From: Pycnopodia helianthoides
Taxonomy: Eukaryota > Echinodermata > Asteroidea > Forcipulatida > Asteriidae
NCBI GenBank assembly: GCA_032158295.1
Contig: CM063244.1
Location: 1,349,148-1,413,147, forward strand
DNA length: 64,000 nucleotides
Direction: 5' to 3'
Position 1 is the stretch's first letter. Each line of letters starts with the position of its first letter. Shown here one piece after another: positions 11,101-21,000 of this stretch. Both the position numbers and the translations under genes were made by a program. The notes below the pieces were generated by a model. That model was given only the letters and a program-made list of their open reading frames with translations, was not told where the DNA came from and did not search any database.

Positions 11101-14100
11101 CAACTAATTATTTATTTTTGTAACACTCCCTAAAAAAATATGCAACCCTGAAATGTACTTCGTTTTCCGTCCTGTCATGTAGGGGTAGTTTTAAATCTGA
11201 CCCTTTTAAAGATTTGCACCGCGTTTAACTCCATCCAGAAAGGTGGATTGAGATCCAGCATTTTTTGCCACGACCACAGATCAAGATCTGGTGTCGCGTT
11301 TACACCAATACCTGATCCAGCTCTGATCCCACTTTTGATCACAGCTGTCACACAAAAACACAAGCAAAGAGTTCGCCTTCCTAGCAAAACCGAAATGACC
11401 ACATTGAATTGCGTGTCCGATCCACCTTTGCGTTTACACTCGTTTCTCCAATCCACTATGCCGGATCTGATCCACCAATTGCACGTTCAAACCCTCCTCA
11501 AAAGGTGGATTAAAATTGCAGGATCTTGAACCGGGCCTGATCCTGCTTTTTTGTGTGTTTACACTAGCTGTTAATCCACATTGCTGGATTAGATCCGGGT
11601 CTGATCCACCTTTCTGGATCTAGTGTAAACGAGGTCATAGGGTGATAATGCGTAAATGAATTGTGAATGAGTAGCTGTGACAAATGGCAAGCATTTCATG
11701 GGGAACTTTTTCCTTCTCACTTCCCAGGTCCAAGAGGTGGTGTCCAGCTCGGCGCCACAGATCCAGATGCAGAGCATGTCCCTCAACGACAAGCCCCATG
11801 GCCAGGACGGAGCCCCCGATGTGATCCAACGCACGGACGGTACGCCCATCAAGTCATCGGTGGGCGTGGGCAAAGATCACGCATCCCCCGCCCGGACGGC
11901 GTGGGCGCTGAAACCCCCAAGGCTGGTGGGGATTCTTCAAAATGGGTAAGGGTTTTATTGTCAAGATGAGGAGAGTGTTTCTTTTGATCAAGAAAGGTTG
12001 ACTGAGTTGGACTAGTAGTCCATCTTGGTCAACCTTTCTTTGCCGTTCCAAATCCACTGAGCGTCTTTTAAGCGGGGACTTCCCCCAAACCCCCTCGCGA
12101 TCATCGTGACTGTCGGCGTTCAGACTGACGGCGTTCACAGAGCTGCCAACTCTCCCTGATTCTGCAGAAAGCTCCCTGAAAACAAACCAAACTTTCCATG
12201 TTCTTATAAACACATTTGAAAATCTCCCCGATCATGGAAACTTCATCCCTGTTATGTTGAATGTAATTCTAAATATCTCCCTGATCTCTGTACCAAGTCT
12301 CCCTGATTGCAAGATGCAAATGGTGGCAGCGATGCGTTCACCGTCCGATGACGTCATACCAACGTCTGCCGAACGGGTGATGTTATACAGCCCTCCCAGC
12401 AAAAAGTCTGTGGAGAACACTGGACTACTATATGCAAATATTGGATGCTTATGAGTGCGTTGTCACAGTGTATAATCACAAGGTGAAATCTGGACTATTC
12501 CATTTTCTTAGGCGAGGCCAAGTCAAATGGAAAAAGCCAGATATCACTGAGTGATTATTTTGTGCGACAATGCATGAATGAAATGCATTCAATATTCAAC
12601 TCCTACATGTACATTGATCCTTGTCATTTGAAATTGGTTCACAGGAAAACACAAAATAGACACAGAAACTCGTTGCCCCAAACTCTGAAAATTCTATATG
12701 AAAAACCTTCTAAAACAACGTGGATGACTCCATGCAGACACCAGCCTTGTCTGCCGTAACATGACCTTGCCATGACCCCGCCCGTTTGTACAAACGGGCG
12801 GGATTTTTTTTTTTTTTTAAACGACGCTGCGAAGCATCATATAACATCATAAGAGTCACGTGATTCATAGTGGGTATACAATGTAAACAAACCAAGCAAG
12901 CGACGCGCCGTGTGCATGGCAAAAGCAAGACTGCTTCCCACCATTCGGCAGCAGCACTCGGAAGCAGTCATGCTTTTCCATGCACACTTGCGAGTCGCTT
13001 GCTTGGTTTGCTTACATTGTGTATACCCACTATGAATCATGTGACTCCAGTCTCCGATTGTGTGTATTCCTCCTTGTCATTATACATCCCAGAAACACAA
13101 CTAGTTGTCTCTGTTAAACCAAACCCCCAACAGAATACTTGAGAAATTCAACATACGCAGCTGAGGTGACTTCAGATCCGAATGTTTTGATGACTTTAAT
13201 TTATGACTTTCTCTCTCCATCATCCCCCCCCCACACACCTCTCTCCTTTTCCCTCACTTTATTAGAAATGTTGCCGCTGCACCAAGGGCATGACTGGTGG
13301 TGACGTGGCGGTCTTCGCCGAGCGCGCCGGCAACGACAAATGCTGGCATCCGGTTGTTTCCGGTGTAGGACTTGCAACGAGCTGCTGGTGGATCTGATCT
13401 ACTTCTACAAGGACAACGACATCTTCTGTGGCCGCCATTACGCCGATCTCCTCAAGCCACGCTGTGCTGCTTGCGATGAGGTATTTTTTTAAACTTAGAA
13501 AAAGTTGTGTTTCTCCTATATTCAATTTTGGAGTCCCGCCAGCGAAGCCGAAGGGGATATTTAAATACATGTAGTGTTCGCCTCGTCCAATCGTGTGTGT
13601 CAGCTTGGCCCTTGTGGGGTCCAAAACACATTGGAACTTGTTTACTTTGCGAGACATCTCTTGTATACTAGAATGTATGTACTCTACCCAAGGCCAGCGT
13701 CTGATCAGCCGTCAAGATAACTCTCCCTTCCTTCTCAAGATTGTCCACTTCCCTTTAATCTTATCCCTCCCCCTCTGCCATGACCTACTGCTTCCCTAGC
13801 TTAAATCCCCAGTTAATCCCACTTTAATCCCATGACGTTCAGATATAGCTATTCCGGATCAAACTGCTTATCTCTTTCGTGACAAGTTTCCTTTTTCTCC
13901 TGTTCTCTCTTGTGTTTAGTGTGTTTCTAGACACCCCTGGCTCTGAGGTAGAAAACAAAATTGACTCTTCAAGTGTTGACTTTGATTGCCACCTTGAACG
14001 AGATGATTTTTTTCCCCCCTGATTTTTAAAGATGTACGAAGCCTTGTGCTGTACAACAGGGTTTGCTGGATTAACTTTTGATACCAACAGAGGGCAGTGT

Positions 14101-16002
14101 TTACATATTTTAATCAATGTGTAGCACTGTGTCCCGATTGATGGCTTTTGACAGTGGCTATGGCCGAAAAGTCCTATTCTTTAATGTCGCTGCAGCCAAT
14201 GGCCATAGTCGTAGCCTAAGTCGCTTGGTTCAGAAACGGCTTAGGACAGCAGCTAGTACCAAAGACCTTTCGCACAATTTCCATTTTGTAAGAAACAGGT
14301 GAAAGTTTAGCCAGGAATGCTTGATATTCCTCTTAAAACAGTCTAGATTGTAGGGTGGAGGGAAACATGCACCAGGCAAGGAGTTCCAAAGAGATGCAGT
14401 AGTCTATGTGGAATAAAGCTGTTGGAATGGCTCTACATCCAATGGTTCTACATCTCAGCAAAGCAAAGAGTGCATGGGTGAGAAGAAGCAGAAAGCCTGG
14501 TTTTACGCTCAAACACCCTGATAGGAGGAACCAGGTCGGACAGACTGGTGGCACATTTATCATGAAAAAATCTGATTTGATTACTATGATTATTTTTTGT
14601 TTTCAATTTGCAGCTGATTTTCTCGGAGAAGTACACCTTAGCGGAGGAGTTGAGCTGGCATATTGATCACTTCTGCTGCTGGAACTGTGATACTGTCCTT
14701 GGTGGTAGACGCTATGTGGCCAGGGAAAGCCACCCCTACTGCTTGCCATGCTATGACAAGCTCTTCGCAAAGGTACTGGTGTTTTTGCCTGTGCTTCTTT
14801 TTTTCTTAGTTTCTTGGGTTTAACAATGAAAAATTGACCAGAGCGGGATTTGAGCCTGCAATCTCCAGATTAACGTGCCGGCGCTCTACCAACTGAGCGT
14901 TCCATACTTCATGGAGGCATTTGCCTTGGTGCTGTTCAGCTGATTTCCTTCTTTTTTTTCCCCCCTCAATTTCAGTGTCATAGAAAACTGTAAAACACTG
15001 TAACACTGTACCTCGTGCTTAAAGGCCCTGTACACTATTGGTAAGATCGAAAAACACAATGTTCACAGATTCACACATAACTTACATGATTTAAAGTAAG
15101 TAATGGTAGAAAGGGTTCCTTAAAATATTTCTGCCTAAATGCTATCGTTTCTGAGAAACGAGTTAAACAATAGTAATTATCGCGCGCGATATTTTGAAAA
15201 AACAGAAAACACATAAGATCTCTTTCACTATTTTCTCGTGACCTCGATGACCAATTGAGCTCAAACTTTCACAGGTTTGTTTGTTCATGCATATGTTTAA
15301 TCACACAAAATGTGGACACTGATTTTGAGCTGTTACCAAAAGTGTACAATACCTTTAAGCTTTTTGGAAAGTAGCCCACCGGGCTGCTAAACGGTGCATT
15401 TTACTTGCCCCAAGGAAGTTTTAGTAGCCCAGATTTTATACATGTATTGCCTTGAATGGTTCTTTCTGATGTATCGATGGCGGCGATCGCAACTAGTTTA
15501 TTGATCAAATGAAGTTTCATTTACTCACTCCAAAATAACTTAACACTAAAAAAAAGAAGGTGTTATTTACAAATAGAATGCACAGTGTTTAGTAGCCAAC
15601 GGGTCAAGTTGAAAAGTGATATTTACTAGCTTGTACAAGTTTTTACAAGACAATGTACGCAGGGCTTGTTTTCAGTGCGAACCCTGCACTGTGGAAAAAT
15701 TTCGTACAGTTTTCTCTTATATTCTTTTGCAATATCAAAGGTGCATGTCTGGATTATGATATGTAATGATTAATTTTTGGGGTTCCCTGTCTCTTTCTCA
15801 TTTCCAGTACTGTGGCACATGCAACGAAAAGATCGAGGCCGACAGTAAACGTCTGAACCACGAGAACAACTTCTGGCACGCCGACACCGCCTGCTTCAAG
15901 TGCTCCACGTGTAGCGTCTCCCTCGTCGGTCGTTCCTTCCTCCCCAAGGATCGAACCATCTTCTGTTCCGTGCAGTGCAAACGAAAGTACTTTAATCAGT
16001 GA
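4912..16002 (+). CDS. TES: Testin (PET-LIM protein), 3' part of gene, five exons
   Basis: Join of 4912-5118, 11728-11945, 13266-13480, 14614-14772 and 15808-16002. Testin is a cytoplasmic scaffold of focal adhesions, actin stress fibres and cell junctions; in vertebrates it binds zyxin, Mena/VASP-type proteins and actin regulators. The window holds the C-terminal half of the PET domain, a linker and LIM1-LIM2-LIM3. The protein ends ten residues after the last LIM cysteine pair, as testin does; prickle proteins have a long tail and LIMPETin has six LIM domains. The N-terminal cysteine-rich region and the start of the PET domain are not found in 1-4911 and must lie to the left. All introns join in phase 0 if each of two exons is allowed one missing base. 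Family assignment is firm; orthology to vertebrate TES is inferred from domain order. Confidence 0.93.
5316..5610 (+). mobile_element. Palindromic tRNA-like SINE (family A), full inverted pair with 13-bp target-site duplication
   Basis: AAATAATTATTCG is present at 5316-5328 and 5598-5610. Inside, 5329-5428 is the inverse of 5452-5551 with about one mismatch in 100 by eye. The right arm is a sense tRNA-like module: D-arm TAGCTCAGTTGGTAGAGC (A box), an anticodon stem CCGG/CCGG whose loop would place GTT, and T-arm GGTTCAAATCC (B box). The left arm is the same module antisense. A unique 45-base tail (TTACCCAGTCAGTTTCCC and TTATTACTTGACA) follows the palindrome. The tRNA-like part has no acceptor-stem pairing, so it is not a functional tRNA gene. 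Confidence 0.9.
5673..6047. mobile_element. MITE family C3
   Basis: It is bounded by TTAAGGGGAGGGTAAATACC and GCAAAGGTGTACTTTGCCTTTAA-type inverted ends. The inside matches 3655-4042 closely (GCACTGCAGCTGTTGATAAT, CCGCTCCAGATTTT). Confidence 0.8.
6123..6353. repeat. MITE family D, diverged copy
   Basis: The left end GGGCCCAATTTCAGAGAGCT and inner block TTTTGACTGGTATCCTGCAC match the family D elements at 53 kb. The right half is degenerate. Confidence 0.6.
6509..6899. mobile_element. MITE family C3
   Basis: It starts TTAAAGGCAGGCTATACTTT and ends AAAAGTAACCACTGCCTTTT, with the inner blocks TTTTGGGCTCATTTGGTCAT and CTATCAGCAGCTCTCAGG. Orientation is opposite to 62861-63256. Confidence 0.75.
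6914..7307. mobile_element. MITE family C2 with long terminal inverted repeats
   Basis: TTAAAGGAACATTACAGAAT at the left is matched by ATTCTGTAATGTTCCTTTAA at the right, a perfect 20-bp inverted terminus. The 394-bp element recurs in inverse orientation at 50380-50771. It keeps the block TTTTCTCGTGACCCAGATGG seen in related form in C1. Confidence 0.88.
7475..7716. mobile_element. MITE family F
   Basis: GTGCACAGCCACAATCATGG on the left and CCATGATTGTGGCTGTGCAC on the right are perfect 20-bp inverted termini of a 242-bp element. A second copy is at 56158-56405 with the same inner sequence (GACACCAAATGAACGACAC). Confidence 0.9.
7911..8105. repeat. Dispersed repeat family G
   Basis: It is a 195-bp unit starting AGAGCTGCCAACTCTCCCTG and ending TTGGCAGCTCTGC, with four internal CTCCCTGA-type motifs. 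The outer 10 bases are inverted. Other copies are at 8539-8665 (partial) and 12139-12333. Confidence 0.8.
8539..8665. repeat. Dispersed repeat family G, partial
   Basis: It begins AGCTGCCAACTCTCCCTGAT and follows the 7911 copy for about 60 bases before an internal deletion and an ending near GATTGCAGCT. Confidence 0.7.
9237..9411 (+). repeat. Dispersed repeat family I
   Basis: The blocks CCTGGAATTTCATCTTTGAG, GGCAAGGCCATTTTC, TATGGGAAACCTTTGAAGGG and GTGTAATTCCAGGCCTG recur at 26256-26405 and 41727-41966. The two ends form a short inverted pair (CTGGAATT / AATTCCAG). Confidence 0.75.
9485..10250 (+). repeat. Dispersed repeat family J, longest copy
   Basis: It starts AGGGCTTGAAATTAACCC and contains CTGGCCCGAGGCCAGTGAT and GCACAAGTCCAGCGGTCT, both shared with 48012-48370. 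It ends near CCCCAAAAGTTTGAGCCCTG. It is about 760 bp, without coding potential, and its middle (about 9600-10030) could be unrelated inserted sequence. Confidence 0.6.
11190..11640. repeat. Repeat with multiple inverted GATCCACC / GGTGGATC motifs
   Basis: At least eight short motifs of the type TGATCCACCTTT or its inverse, mixed with GCGTTTACAC, are packed into 450 bp. The outer CGTTTAAC / GTGTAAACG elements face each other. It looks like a palindromic non-autonomous element; the exact ends are uncertain. Confidence 0.5.
11728..11945 (+). CDS. TES: TES exon: linker between PET and LIM1, with a one-base deficit
   Basis: The acceptor TTCCCAG|GTC enters in phase 0 and reads [13 protein letters not shown] onward. 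The best donor is TGG|GTAAGG. The exon is 218 bases, one short of a multiple of three, and that frame would reach the donor in the wrong phase. The other frame gives [14 protein letters not shown] at the donor, which joins LIM1 (KCCRC) as testins do, with an aromatic residue just before the first LIM cysteine. The switch point is most likely the C run at 11885-11889. An alternative without a missing base is an earlier donor CTG|GTGGGG at 11928. The linker is Ser/Pro/Gly-rich and probably disordered. Confidence 0.8.
12139..12333. repeat. Dispersed repeat family G
   Basis: It follows the 7911-8105 copy nearly base for base from AGAGCTGCCAACTCTCCCTG through ATCATGGAAACTTCATCCC to GGTGGCAGCGATGC. 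It lies inside the TES intron between the linker and LIM1 exons. Confidence 0.8.
12777..12802. repeat. Perfect 26-bp palindrome
   Basis: CCCGCCCGTTTGT is followed directly by its exact inverse, then a 14-base T run. Outside any transposon this could act as a cruciform. It has no terminator role in an animal intron. Confidence 0.8.
12852..13048. mobile_element. Fold-back (palindromic) element, ~197 bp
   Basis: Left arm AGTCACGTGATTCATAGTGG, then GGTATACAATGTAAAC and AAACCAAGCAAGCGAC; right arm GTCGCTTGCTTGGTTT, TTACATTGTGTATACC and CCACTATGAATCATGTGACT. The arms cover almost the full length. Both strands could form one long hairpin. Confidence 0.8.
13266..13480 (+). CDS. TES: TES exon: LIM domain 1, with a one-base frameshift
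   Basis: The acceptor ATTAG|AAA and donor GAG|GTATTT are both phase 0, but the exon is 215 bases. The first frame gives KCCRC (first Zn pair, C-x2-C), then [19 protein letters not shown]; there the frame is lost. From about 13355 the frame one base later gives [19 protein letters not shown] and [19 protein letters not shown], completing both zinc modules and the first cysteine pair of LIM2. One base is missing in CCGGTTG at 13350-13356; with an extra G the motif would be the expected H-P-G-C. The residues on both sides are well conserved with testin, so the exon is functional or was until very recently. Confidence 0.92.
14340..14560 (-). pseudogene. Remnant of LINE ORF2 C-terminus, antisense to TES
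   Basis: Read on the minus strand, this resembles the end of a non-LTR reverse transcriptase ORF: a CRTI/H-x-N-x-F-like stretch followed by the W-N-S-L-P motif in another frame and a Y-N-L-D-C-F-K-like segment. It is the same sequence family as 45930-46190, which lies in the opposite orientation. It has frameshifts, is 5'-truncated and cannot encode a protein. Confidence 0.65.
14614..14772 (+). CDS. TES: TES exon: LIM domain 2
   Basis: TTTGCAG|CTG to AAG|GTACTG, 53 codons, phase 0 at both ends. With the CAACDE of the previous exon it completes LIM2: [15 protein letters not shown], then [11 protein letters not shown], which matches the W-H-x2-H-F-C-C-x2-C signature of testin LIM2, and [13 protein letters not shown] with the last zinc cysteines. 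No frame problem. Confidence 0.95.
14815..14910 (-). repeat. Half of tRNA-like SINE (family A)
   Basis: The antisense module only: AAAAATTGACCAGAGCGGGA, then the inverse T-arm, anticodon arm and CTCTACCAACTGAGC. It lies 40 bases past the LIM2 donor site. No tail or target-site duplication is seen. Confidence 0.8.
15019..15358. mobile_element. MITE family C1
   Basis: The 340-bp element opens TTAAAGGCCCTGTACACTAT and closes AAAAGTGTACAATACCTTTAA (inverted, a few changes). Central ATCGCGCGCGAT is a conserved palindrome of the family. Three near-identical copies follow at 18817, 21553 and 47088. It lies in the last TES intron. Confidence 0.9.
15808..16002 (+). CDS. TES: TES terminal exon: LIM domain 3 and stop
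   Basis: TTTCCAG|TAC opens the exon; 64 codons then TGA. It encodes [30 protein letters not shown], then [13 protein letters not shown]. This has the testin LIM3 pattern in which the last zinc pair is C-x3-C and only a few residues follow. The third LIM domain of vertebrate testin binds the EVH1 domain of Mena, so the same role is possible here. Confidence 0.95.
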   Translation, partial: YCGTCNEKIEADSKRLNHENNFWHADTACFKCSTCSVSLVGRSFLPKDRTIFCSVQCKRKYFNQ

Positions 16003-18816
16003 GAGGTGGTAGTTATTGTAGCATCCATACTCATTAAATGCCAGAGACCTGCTTGGGGACTGTACAAACAAAAATGCGGGGAAAATGTTGTTCTGTTAAT
16101 TTGTACAAACATTCAACAAAAAAAGTGAGAACAAATGACTACATGGTGTCTGTTTTTTTTTTCTTCTTCCAGTTTGAAGGTAGGGTCATACTTTGGTGAT
16201 GACCCGGAAAAAAAAAAAATTGAATTTCTATCGAAAGCTTTCTTATTATAAAGATGGTAATGGTTGTAAACACCCTGTGAAATTATTTCGTCTGTCAAAC
16301 TCTGTTGGTTATCAATCAATAAAAGTGTGTCCGAAATTTGAATCTTCACAACTCACCCTCAAGGCCAGTCGTGGAGATTCAAATTTCCGTGGTGTCCGTT
16401 TTGTGAATGCTGCGGCCGGAGATGCAGTTGGTACCTGCCGTCACTTCGCTAAACGTTTGAGGCTCTTGATGGAAATACCGTGGGAGTTTTTGTCGCTGTT
16501 TTGTCAATAAGTAGACACTGCATTCAGCTGAAACTTTCACAGGTGACTGACATTGTATCTTTATTGACAATTTTGCTTGTAAATCAGCATTACGGTGAAA
16601 AAAAATATCTATGACCCTACCTTTTATAAGAAGTTTCACATATTGCTTTTAAACGCAATGAAAAAAAATTCAAGTCAAAATGGTCATTTTGAAATAAGAG
16701 CAAAGTGCATGAAAAACTCTGGGGTGAAAAGAGGAACTTTAATTCGGATGAATTCGGAGATGAATCGACAATAAGTTCTTCCTTATTACAAGAGTTTGTG
16801 CGAATGCATTATTGAAGTAGTTGGATGACTTAGTTGCGATGATCGTAACCCTCGTTCCTCCCTGTGGTCGTTCACGGAGGGCGTCGATAAACCATGGGTA
16901 AAACATTTGGAAAATTTTGTTGATCTTTTTCTCCCGACATTTTGAGTGTACCCAACTGGATACAAGTAAATGTTGGGGAGGGGGATGCAAAACTAAAACT
17001 TCAAATTTTAAGACTGGTTTGTCATTGCTCTTAGGTCTAAGAGACATGACAAGATTATCCCAGCTAAGATTATGAGTCTTGACTTCGTCGTTGGTGTTTC
17101 TTCCGAACTGGTTTTTATCTTGCTTATAAAACCTCGTATTCCGACATACATGTATGAGTTGTGCATGATTTGTAAATCGAGTTTCCGCAAGAGTTTGTTG
17201 AAAACGTGATCAGCACTTGTTGGCACAGACCACCCCTCCCCCCTTCCTTCCTTCCTGTACCACGTGTGGCAAGTGGTGACCACTTCCATCGTTCTGTCGG
17301 AACAACATGTTCCAATCAGGCACGCAGCGTCTCGGCTGAGTTCCTCGTTTTGTTTCCTTTCACTGGTGCCAAAGAAAAACGGAAATACACCGTGCACATT
17401 TTGATGCAAGGTGGTTTCCTCTTTTTAGCCGCAAAAAGGAGTTGAATGTCTGATTTGCGGATGAAAGCCATATTTTATGAACACCTTGAGCTCAATGTGT
17501 AGAGATAGCAATCGTAGCCCAATTTAAATTTCAAGCTGAAAACTTGCTTAGTAAATTTCTTCATCAAGCGGAATTTACCGGAGCACCAGTTGCAGTGTAA
17601 TTCAATGTTATGGCGTTTTGACCGTAACCAGTTTCTGCTGAGCAGAGATTATTGTACAAAGCAAATGTTTGCAGTGCTGGATACAGGGAATCTAACACAA
17701 AATATAGCCACACCGTAATTGGTCTTCTGTTGTCCCTTGCTGAATTCCTTTAATGGCGGGAATTTGTTTGTGTACTAAACAGGAAAGGTGGATTTACAAA
17801 ATGCAAGATCAGACCTAGACTGGTCCCCTGTCCTGACCGCAAGGATAAGGACAGGCACTGGTCTATTGATATTGTTAATGTATGTACGTTCATATAATAG
17901 ACTACGACTCTCCATCCATTGTGAATCGGATGCGAGATCAAAGATGCGTTTGTCAGGATTCCTCCAAACGCTCAAAGCTGGTCTCTGGCGTTATTCACGA
18001 GCCTCGAAGTGTGACGTCAGATGTTCGTGCTAGATCAGACCCCCCCCCTTCCACAGGCCGCCATTGATTGTTAAACAATGGAAAATACAGGCCACACTGG
18101 TCTCTCAGCCACTGATAGATACGTCTTCCTTAACTTTATTGAGGGCGCTGTTTGAGCTTGTGACATCATATGTAAGGGGTCCTTGAATGCGCAGCCAACA
18201 TTTTGTGGTGTTCCATGCAGACGTCTTACGTGTATACTCGTATTCCAGCACATTTCCAAATGAATCAAATGATACGGTCTTTCCAGAAACTTGATCATTT
18301 GCTCCAATTAATTTAACTGTAAAATGTAAAATTTGCAAAAAAAAGTGTTTGTCTGCTTTAAGTATGACTTGAGGACCTTTATCTGAGGTGCCTTGAGCCT
18401 CACTTTAAAGTTTAATTACCCCCCCCCAAAAAAAGGGGAGGGAGGGATTTTTCATAATGATGAAATAATTACTTTTTTCCCTTCTTTTTTTGACAAACCC
18501 TTTGTTTATTAATAGAAATGTAGATAGTCTCTCTTTTTTCACAAATGCCAGAATTATTTTGGGATTATAAATATGTTTATATTTAAGCACGGCTATTCTT
18601 CAGACTAAGTTTATTCTAAATAAAGGCTCACTTGTTCACAAAAATGAACAAAAACTGCCAACATGCAAAATGAATCATTGGAAAGTGATAGGTCATCCAG
18701 TGATTCTTCTTGTTCACAGGCTTAATTTAAAGGTGCTGCTTACCGCGGCATTTTGCAGTTTGGGATCTCCATTCTCTGCTTTATACAGGGTTGTGCCAAA
18801 TGTCCTACCTTGTGAT
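16003..18816 (+). other. TES 3' flank / probable 3' UTR
   Basis: Mostly single-copy sequence apart from a MITE at 16173-16626. Open frames here are short and match no family. Candidate AATAAA signals include 18619; the true cleavage site cannot be chosen from sequence. Confidence 0.4.
16173..16626. mobile_element. MITE related to family C
   Basis: It opens TTTGAAGGTAGGGTCATACT and closes TATGACCCTACCTTTTAT, an inverted pair. A partial relative is at 32385-32634; both share TGCGGCC-GAGATG-like and TGCATTCAGCTGAAA blocks. Confidence 0.7.
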
Positions 18817-19158
18817 TTAAAGGCCCTGTACACTATTGGTAAGATCGAAAAACACAATGCTCACAGATTCACACGTAACTTACATGATTTAAAGTAAGTA
18901 ATGGTAGAAAGGGTTCCTTAAAATATTTCTGCCTAAAATGCTATCGTTTCTGAGAAACGAGTGAAACAATAGTAATTATCGCGCGCGATAATTTGAAAAA
19001 ACAGAAAACACATAAGATCTCCTTTCACTATTTTCTCGTGACCTCGATGACCAATTGAGCTCAAACTTTCACAGGTTTGTTTGTTCACGCATATGTTTAA
19101 TCACACAAAATGTGGACACTGATTTTGAGCTGTTACCGAAAGTGTACAATACCTTTAA
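18817..19158. mobile_element. MITE family C1
   Basis: Near-identical to 15019-15358 in the same orientation, including the ATCGCGCGCGAT core. It lies in the TES-CADPS spacer. Confidence 0.9.
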
Positions 19159-19185
19159 GTGAAGTTTGGTTAGTGTGCACATGCA

Positions 19186-19221
19186 CAGGTCGGGTCAGGT
19201 CAGGTCAGGTCAGGTCAGGTC
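19186..19221. repeat. (GGTCA)n microsatellite
   Basis: Six to seven tandem CAGGT/GGTCA units with one variant at the left (GGTCG). Confidence 0.9.
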
Positions 19222-20291
19222 GCGGCTTCATTTTCTATTAAAAGTTGGTAATTTTCAGTTGAAACTGCGTAAGCCATTTTGAGATATGTAGACACATGAC
19301 TAGGGCACTATTAAGTTGGTTTGGGTAAATTTTCTGTATACACCCAAACCAAACAGTGCACTCTTACAGTGTTCACCACAGCTCAAAAAAGGCTTTTGGC
19401 ATTAATACAGGGAACTGCTCGGGTAAATGGATCAGTCTTGACTCTCTAGTCCTTCCTTTAGAAGGCGATATAAGATGGTGAATAAGGTGACTGTACGTAT
19501 TGCATAAACAAATCTGGCTTTAAAATATGTACACATTTGTATACTATCATTAGGTTATGTGAGTTTTCATCGCTTATAATTCGCAGCAGAGGTTTTATGC
19601 AGAATTTATATCAAAATCACCATCAGTAGCCTTTTGTTGTAAAAAAAAAAATGAACAAAATGTTATGTCTTTGATTTATATGTGACAGAAACTCAAGCTC
19701 GTCACACTTACGTTAAAACACAAATCATGTCTAAATGATATTATAAATTTGGCCTTATTAGTGTATTAAGTGTAGCATTTTGTGTAGATGTATGATTGTT
19801 GTATTATCAAGCTCAACAGTTATTGGTGTTAAAATTTTTATTAATGGCTAAATCGAAGCATAACTTCATCCAAGTTGTATGATTGAGAGGGCAGATTTTG
19901 TTTCGCTAATTATAAAAAATAAACTATGTTACACAGATATAATTTTCTCTTCTTTTTTTTGTACTGACTAAGAAATGTAACCACTCCACTTTGTAAGTCA
20001 ACATTTAGAACTTTTTTTAGTAATCTAAACTGTTCCAGACGAACACATTGAGGCTTTAAGCCGGGTTTTTGCTTCACTGAAAGCAGAGGAGAAGCGAAGT
20101 TTGGTGATGCAATAAACGGTACGCTCTGTTTTTTCCAATTGTGACGCAAGAGAATTCGCTTTGCGTGAAGTATGAATCGGGCTTTAGGCCAGGTGGCTAT
20201 GGGGGTCTTGCCTACAGGTTAACTCAAGGCCCACTTGCCAACCACAGGTGACCTCCATCATTAGGTCACTTGACACCACCAGCTAAGATGA

Positions 20292-20615
20292 TTTGGACTT
20301 GGATAAGATTGGTATGCCTGGCCCAGTGCTATATTAAGAATTGTTATTTGGGCCTACAGTCCTCAAACCTCCACTCTCCTCCACTCTATGGTCACTCAAC
20401 ATCAACATGTTGGGACTTGGATAAGATTGGTATGCCTGGCCCAGTGATATAAGCAATTGTTATTTGGTCCTACAGTCCTCAATCCTCCACTATCCTCCAC
20501 TCTATGGTCACCCATCAACACCCACATGGTTGGACTTGGATAAGATTGTATGCCTGGCCCAGTGATAAGCAATTGTTAATTTGGAATTGGGCCTGCAGTC
20601 CTCAATCCTCCAAAT
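20292..20615. repeat. Three-copy tandem repeat, ~118-bp unit
   Basis: Units begin TTGGACTTGGATAAGATT near 20292, 20410 and 20531. Each contains GCCTGGCCCAGTG, TACAGTCCTCAA and CTCCACTCTATGGTCAC. Single-base indels separate the copies. Confidence 0.85.
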
Positions 20616-21000
20616 TAACGAAGAGTATTTGGGAGGGTTGTCATAAAATGACGTCAACAAAATGTGATTTGTTTTGATTTCTTAAACAGTAGATTAAGCT
20701 CTTTTTTTGGGGGGGGGGGTATTATTTTTGCTTCAGCTTCTGTGTTTTTTGAGTATGTTTGCTCATTTAACTGATGTATTTAATGTTATAATTGTCTAAA
20801 ATAAGCTATCTCTGATTTTAATTTTCTGTTCGCTGCTCTGATAATTGCAAATTTTAAAGATTCACTTTCTAATTGATGTAATCCAATTTTGTGGAAATAA
20901 TAACTGGGTTTATATGATGTTGTACGGACAAAATTATGTTATTATTAATAAACAACAATGATCTTTGAAGTGTTAATGTGTGCAGTGGCATTATTGGTGC

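Larger units (their letters stand above)
5119..11727 (+). other. TES: TES intron (between PET exon and linker exon)
   Basis: The 6.6 kb intron is flanked by GTGGGT and TTCCCAG. It holds one SINE, four MITEs of the C family, and repeats of families D, F, G, I, J and L, listed separately. The stretches 8106-8538, 8666-9236 and 10250-11190 show nothing recognisable beyond A/T and G/C homopolymer runs. Confidence 0.85.

Noticed and set aside
15019..15358. Assigning MITE C1 to piggyBac from TTAA at the ends
   Set aside because: Two copies keep TTAA on both sides but 21553-21898 and 47088-47430 do not, so the target duplication is not established.
17008..17409. 133-codon minus-strand frame downstream of TES
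   Set aside because: No recognisable domain, no splice signals and it overlaps the likely TES 3' UTR; length is within chance for this much sequence.
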